NCBI GenBank assembly: GCA_049302575.1
Contig: JBAQMG010000078.1
Span: 1 to 15,942, forward strand
Direction: 5' to 3'
From: JBAQMG01 sp049302575
GTDB lineage: Bacteria > Bacillota > Desulfitobacteriia > Desulfitobacteriales > Desulfitobacteriaceae
Length of the DNA: 15,942 nucleotides
The notes under the pieces: model-generated
What the model saw: only the letters and a program-made list of their open reading frames with translations
What the model was told of the DNA's origin: nothing
Database searches by the model: none
Program-made: the position numbers and the translations under genes
Shown here: in pieces, positions 13,641 to 15,942 of the stretch
Layout: the number at the start of each line of letters is the position of its first letter
Position numbering within the stretch: the first letter of the stretch is position 1

Positions 13641-14093
13641 GTGGAAGATCATGATTATGTTTATAAAATGGGATCACTAATACTTCCAGGGCTAGTCTTC
13701 TTAATTGTTTATCCCATGACCGTAGGTGTAGTTTACCTAGTAACTAAATTCTCAAAGTTAGAACTTCAAATGTTAATTCTGCTTTATGTAATAACAGCCT
13801 TGGGCATTTTGGGGTTGTGGGTTTTTGCTAAAAGTAAACATGTCTTGATTGAAGATCAAGTAATTATTTTTAAATCAATTTTAGGGGAATATACGTTAGA
13901 ACCCGCTGATGTGCGGAGAGTAGTTTTCTATTGGAATGCCAAAGGACAAGAAATCGCTCAAATCTGGACTAAACGTAAGACTTTTTACTTAAGTGAATTT
14001 TATTTTCCCTTTCCAGAACTAATGAGCGACTTAGAGGGCTTTATTGAGGAGAATGCCATTCGAACTAATCTTACTGGTCGAGTGACTGGGTAA
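13641..14093 (+). CDS. Small membrane protein with two helices and a PH-like cytoplasmic domain
   Basis: I do not recognise a named family. The 150 residues show two hydrophobic segments (about 12-35 and 42-62) joined by a short loop, then a soluble part (about 66-140). That part alternates short beta-like stretches (HVLIEDQVIIFKSILGEYTL, ADVRRVVFYW, EIAQIWTKRKTFYLS) with an ending helix (ELMSDLEGFIEE). This layout resembles bacterial PH-like (YdbS/YdbT-type) domains that follow two membrane helices, an inference from pattern only. The start is GTG 13641 with AAAGGGTGG at 13624-13632; the first in-frame ATG (13668) would remove nine residues but has no ribosome site. It sits alone between codY and rpsB, which has its own promoter. 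Confidence 0.75.
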   Translation: MEDHDYVYKMGSLILPGLVFLIVYPMTVGVVYLVTKFSKLELQMLILLYVITALGILGLWVFAKSKHVLIEDQVIIFKSILGEYTLEPADVRRVVFYWNAKGQEIAQIWTKRKTFYLSEFYFPFPELMSDLEGFIEENAIRTNLTGRVTG

Positions 14094-14117
14094 GAAATTG
14101 GGAAGAAATTTTATCCC

Positions 14118-14146
14118 TTGCAGTGCTAGGTAAAATATGTTATTAT
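14118..14146 (+). promoter_or_regulatory. Promoter of rpsB-tsf
   Basis: TTGCAG (14118-14123) and TATTAT (14141-14146) are 17 bases apart, and TG at 14138-14139 makes an extended -10. Transcription would start near 14153, giving a leader of about 110 bases before rpsB. Confidence 0.7.
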
Positions 14147-14153
14147 ATTCAAA

Positions 14154-14222
14154 GTGTGACTTTATAACACACGCAGCGTGATTAAAGTATCAGTTCCCCG
14201 TCGAAAGCGGGGGGTACTTGAG
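14154..14222 (+). promoter_or_regulatory. Structured 5' leader of rpsB
   Basis: Three stems can be read. GTGTG (14154-14158) pairs with CACAC (14168-14172). CACGC (14170-14174) pairs with GCGTG (14176-14180) and overlaps the first. A larger hairpin has AAGTA/TACTT outside (14185-14189 with 14215-14219) and CCCCG/CGGGG inside (14196-14200 with 14208-14212). No T run follows, so translation control by S2, as known for rpsB in other bacteria, is possible but unproven. Confidence 0.45.
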
Positions 14223-14265
14223 ATGAACCTGCGGAGGAAAAAAACTAAGAAAGGAGGTGTAACAC

Positions 14266-14988
14266 ATGGCTGTAATTTCTATGAAGCAATTACTTGAAGC
14301 CGGTGTTCACTTCGGTCATCAAACTCGTCGGTGGAATCCTAAAATGGCACGTTATATTTTTACCGAGCGTAATGGAATCTACATTATTGATCTGCAAAAG
14401 ACAGTCAAAAAGGTAGATGAGGCTTTTAATTTCGTGCGTAACCTCGCCGCTGAAGGTGGAACCATGTTATTCGTCGGTACCAAGAAGCAAGCACAAGAGT
14501 CTGTCAAAGAGGAAGCCGAACGTTGCGGTATGTATTATGTCAATGAACGATGGTTGGGTGGTATGTTAACTAACTTTCAGACGATCCAGAAAAGGGTTGA
14601 TCGTTTACGTGTACTTGAACGAATGGAAGCCGAGAGTGTTTTTGAAGTGTTACCTAAAAAAGAAGTAGCGGCTCTTCGTCATGAAATGGATAAATTAGAA
14701 CGCTTTTTAGGTGGAATTAAAAACATGAAGAGGTTGCCGAGTGCTTTATTTATCGTTGATCCTCGTAAAGAAAGGATTGCGGTAGCAGAAGCTCGCCGTT
14801 TGAATATTCCCATTGTCGGTATTGTAGATACGAACTGCGATCCCGACGAAATTGATGTGGTAATTCCTGCCAATGATGATGCGATTCGTGCGGTACGATT
14901 GTTAACCGGTAGAATGGCTGATGCTATTATCGAGGGTCAACAAGGTAATGAAGATGATCAGGAAATTGAACAATTAGTCGCAGAGTGA
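14266..14988 (+). CDS. rpsB: Small ribosomal subunit protein S2
   Basis: S2 binds late to the 30S subunit and bridges its head and body, and S1 docks near it where present. The 240 residues open with MAVISMKQLLEAGVHFGHQTRRWNPKM split across the S2 signature (GVHFGHQTRRWNP at about 13-25). LFVGTKKQAQ, NERWLGGMLTNFQTI and PSALFIVDPRKERIAVAEA follow, with DTNCDPDEIDVVIP near the end. All are standard for bacterial S2, and the length is normal. AAAGGAGGTG (14250-14259) is a near-perfect ribosome site for the ATG at 14266. It leads the rpsB-tsf(-pyrH) translation cluster, conserved in most bacteria. Confidence 0.98.
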   Translation: MAVISMKQLLEAGVHFGHQTRRWNPKMARYIFTERNGIYIIDLQKTVKKVDEAFNFVRNLAAEGGTMLFVGTKKQAQESVKEEAERCGMYYVNERWLGGMLTNFQTIQKRVDRLRVLERMEAESVFEVLPKKEVAALRHEMDKLERFLGGIKNMKRLPSALFIVDPRKERIAVAEARRLNIPIVGIVDTNCDPDEIDVVIPANDDAIRAVRLLTGRMADAIIEGQQGNEDDQEIEQLVAE

Positions 14989-15003
14989 ACTCAGAATAAA
15001 GTC

Positions 15004-15056
15004 AAGGGGCAGGGGGGAAGGGGTTGTTTAGGCTCCCTTGTGCTCCTGCCCTTTTT
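15004..15056 (+). terminator. Attenuator-like stem-loop between rpsB and tsf
   Basis: The outer stem pairs GGGCAGG (15007-15013) with CCTGCCC (15045-15051), extended by AAG/TTT at its base. An inner stem pairs AAGGGG (15018-15023) with TCCCTT (15034-15039). Five T follow (15052-15056). It lies between two genes that are normally co-transcribed, so it probably lets part of the transcripts through rather than ending all of them. Confidence 0.75.
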
Positions 15057-15103
15057 ATCTAAAAAAGATTTACTACATATCAGGGTTTGGAGGGTTAAAA
15101 ATA

Positions 15104-15757
15104 ATGGCCGAGATTAATGCTGCCCAAGTAAAAGAACTTAGAGAGAAAACTGGTGCCGGAATGATGGATTGTAAGAAGGCACTTACTCAGTGTGAAGGTG
15201 ACTTGCCTAAAGCAATTGATTTTTTGCGAGAAAAGGGTTTAGCGGCTGCAGCAAAAAAAGAGAGTAGGATAGCCGCAGAGGGCTTAGTTGAAGCCTATAT
15301 TCACGGTGGAGGACGCATAGGAGTCTTGGTAGAAGTTAATTGTGAGACAGATTTTGTAGCTCGTGGGGAGGAATTCAAAGCTTTGGCACGAGATATTGCT
15401 ATGCAAATCGCTGCCGCTAACCCGCTTTACTTAGTGAAGTCTGATGTCCCAGTTGAAACTATTCAACATGAAAAAGATATCTTGCGAGCCCAAGCCCTAA
15501 ATGAGGGTAAACCTGAAAAAATTGTTGATAAAATGGTTGAAGGACGGATTGAAAAATATTATAAAGAAGTTTGTTTAATGGAACAGGCTTTCGTCAAGGA
15601 TCCTGATAAGAGTATGACTGACTTGATTTTGTCGAAAGTATCTAAAATAGGGGAAAAAATTGTTGTTCGTCGGTTTAATCGCTTTGAATTGGGTGAAGGC
15701 TTGGAAAAGCGTTCAGATGATTTTGCTGCTGAAGTTATGAGTCAAATAAATAGGTAG
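15104..15757 (+). CDS. tsf: Translation elongation factor Ts
   Basis: EF-Ts exchanges GDP for GTP on EF-Tu. The 217 residues start MAEINAAQVKELREKTGAGM with a UBA-like N-terminal domain (about 1-40). The EF-Tu contact motif TDFVAR (82-87) follows, then a core ending in VSKIGEKIVVRRF. I use the ATG at 15104, preceded by TGGAGGG (15088-15094). The longer frame from TTG 15038 would translate part of the attenuator, and its 22 extra residues are not family-like. At 217 residues it is shorter than the roughly 290-residue E. coli and B. subtilis proteins, and appears to have only one of the two core repeats. Such short forms are known in other lineages, including Thermus. Confidence 0.97.
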   Translation: MAEINAAQVKELREKTGAGMMDCKKALTQCEGDLPKAIDFLREKGLAAAAKKESRIAAEGLVEAYIHGGGRIGVLVEVNCETDFVARGEEFKALARDIAMQIAAANPLYLVKSDVPVETIQHEKDILRAQALNEGKPEKIVDKMVEGRIEKYYKEVCLMEQAFVKDPDKSMTDLILSKVSKIGEKIVVRRFNRFELGEGLEKRSDDFAAEVMSQINR

Positions 15758-15769
15758 GTACAACCTGCC

Positions 15770-15798
15770 AAAAGAGAACACTTTTGGTGTTCTCTTTT
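15770..15798 (+). terminator. Terminator after tsf
   Basis: A 12-bp perfect stem (15770-15781 with 15787-15798) has AAAAGAGAACAC as its 5' arm, loop TTTTG, and a 3' arm ending in four T. Since pyrH follows only 57 bases later, read-through or a separate pyrH promoter is likely. A small hairpin AAGAGA/TCTCTT follows at 15804-15820. Confidence 0.8.
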
Positions 15799-15855
15799 CA
15801 AATAAGAGAGGATTTCTCTTAAACGTGTAGAAATACTAAAGAATGGGGGTTTAGT

Positions 15856-15942
15856 ATGGAAAAACCACGCTACAAACGAATTGTTCTTAAAATAAGTGGA
15901 GAAGCTCTTGCTGGGGATCAAGGTTATGGTATTGTGCATGAT
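15856..15942 (+). CDS. pyrH: UMP kinase, N-terminal part (cut by the window edge)
   Basis: PyrH phosphorylates UMP to UDP for pyrimidine nucleotide synthesis. Only the first 29 codons are present: MEKPRYKRIVLKISGEALAG and then DQGYGIVHD. The VLKISGEAL segment is the nucleotide-binding start of bacterial UMP kinases. GGGGGT (15844-15849) precedes the ATG. It follows tsf, as in most Firmicutes. The reading frame is open to the window end. Confidence 0.92.
   Translation, partial: MEKPRYKRIVLKISGEALAGDQGYGIVHD

Noticed and set aside
14223..14297. 24-codon frame MNLRRKKTKKGG... overlapping the rpsB start
   Set aside because: G-rich DNA lies upstream, but the frame covers the rpsB ribosome site itself and its basic residues follow from that purine-rich sequence; a regulatory leader peptide is possible but unsupported.
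15038..15103. 22-residue upstream extension of tsf from TTG
   Set aside because: It would translate part of the rpsB-tsf stem-loop; family members begin at MAEI with a good ribosome site.

Overview
The window looks like a chromosomal core region of an anaerobic, spore-forming, low-to-mid GC Firmicute, most likely of the Desulfosporosinus/Desulfitobacterium (Peptococcaceae) type. This is inferred from an SspF-like spore DNA-binding protein, a serine-type T-box leader, a DUF3786 protein typical of anaerobes, and the gene order dprA-topA-trmFO-xerC-hslV-hslU-codY followed by rpsB-tsf-pyrH. The first seven of those genes stand in the same order as in Bacillus. No database search was possible, so the genus is a guess.

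Layout. Positions 1-380 hold a minus-strand sspF-like gene with its own terminator and a perfect inverted repeat just upstream of it. A strong sigma-A promoter at 467-495 then starts a T-box leader (about 502-722), probably sensing uncharged tRNA-Ser, in front of serA. After serA come a terminator and a small frameshifted gene (2535-2703), then an endonuclease IV-like TIM-barrel gene and a DUF3786 gene separated by an 8-bp tandem repeat array. From 4828 to 13561 runs the DNA-processing/topology/tRNA-modification/recombination/protease/regulator block: dprA, topA, trmFO, xerC, hslV, hslU, codY. A small two-helix membrane protein with a PH-like tail sits between codY and the translation block rpsB-tsf-pyrH; pyrH is cut by the window edge.

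How the parts fit. serA feeds serine synthesis and its T-box ties expression to serine-tRNA charging. HslV and HslU form a two-component ATP-dependent protease and are followed directly by CodY, the GTP/branched-chain amino acid sensor. A CodY-box-like site lies before hslV and could close an autoregulatory loop. rpsB and tsf share a promoter and are separated by a stem-loop that could reduce read-through.

The most unusual theme is the intergenic DNA. Several gaps are filled with low-complexity arrays of short words (AAAAGCAG, GTAA/GCGA, ATGTGCTAAATGTA, CGAGCAT, GCACGA, CATCGAA). One 27-nt word is nearly identical before dprA and before the membrane-protein gene. In front of trmFO this material has become part of the reading frame, leaving a non-conserved N-terminal extension with a 7-bp repeat. 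I see no CRISPR array, IS element, prophage, rRNA or tRNA gene, and no clearly new multi-gene system.
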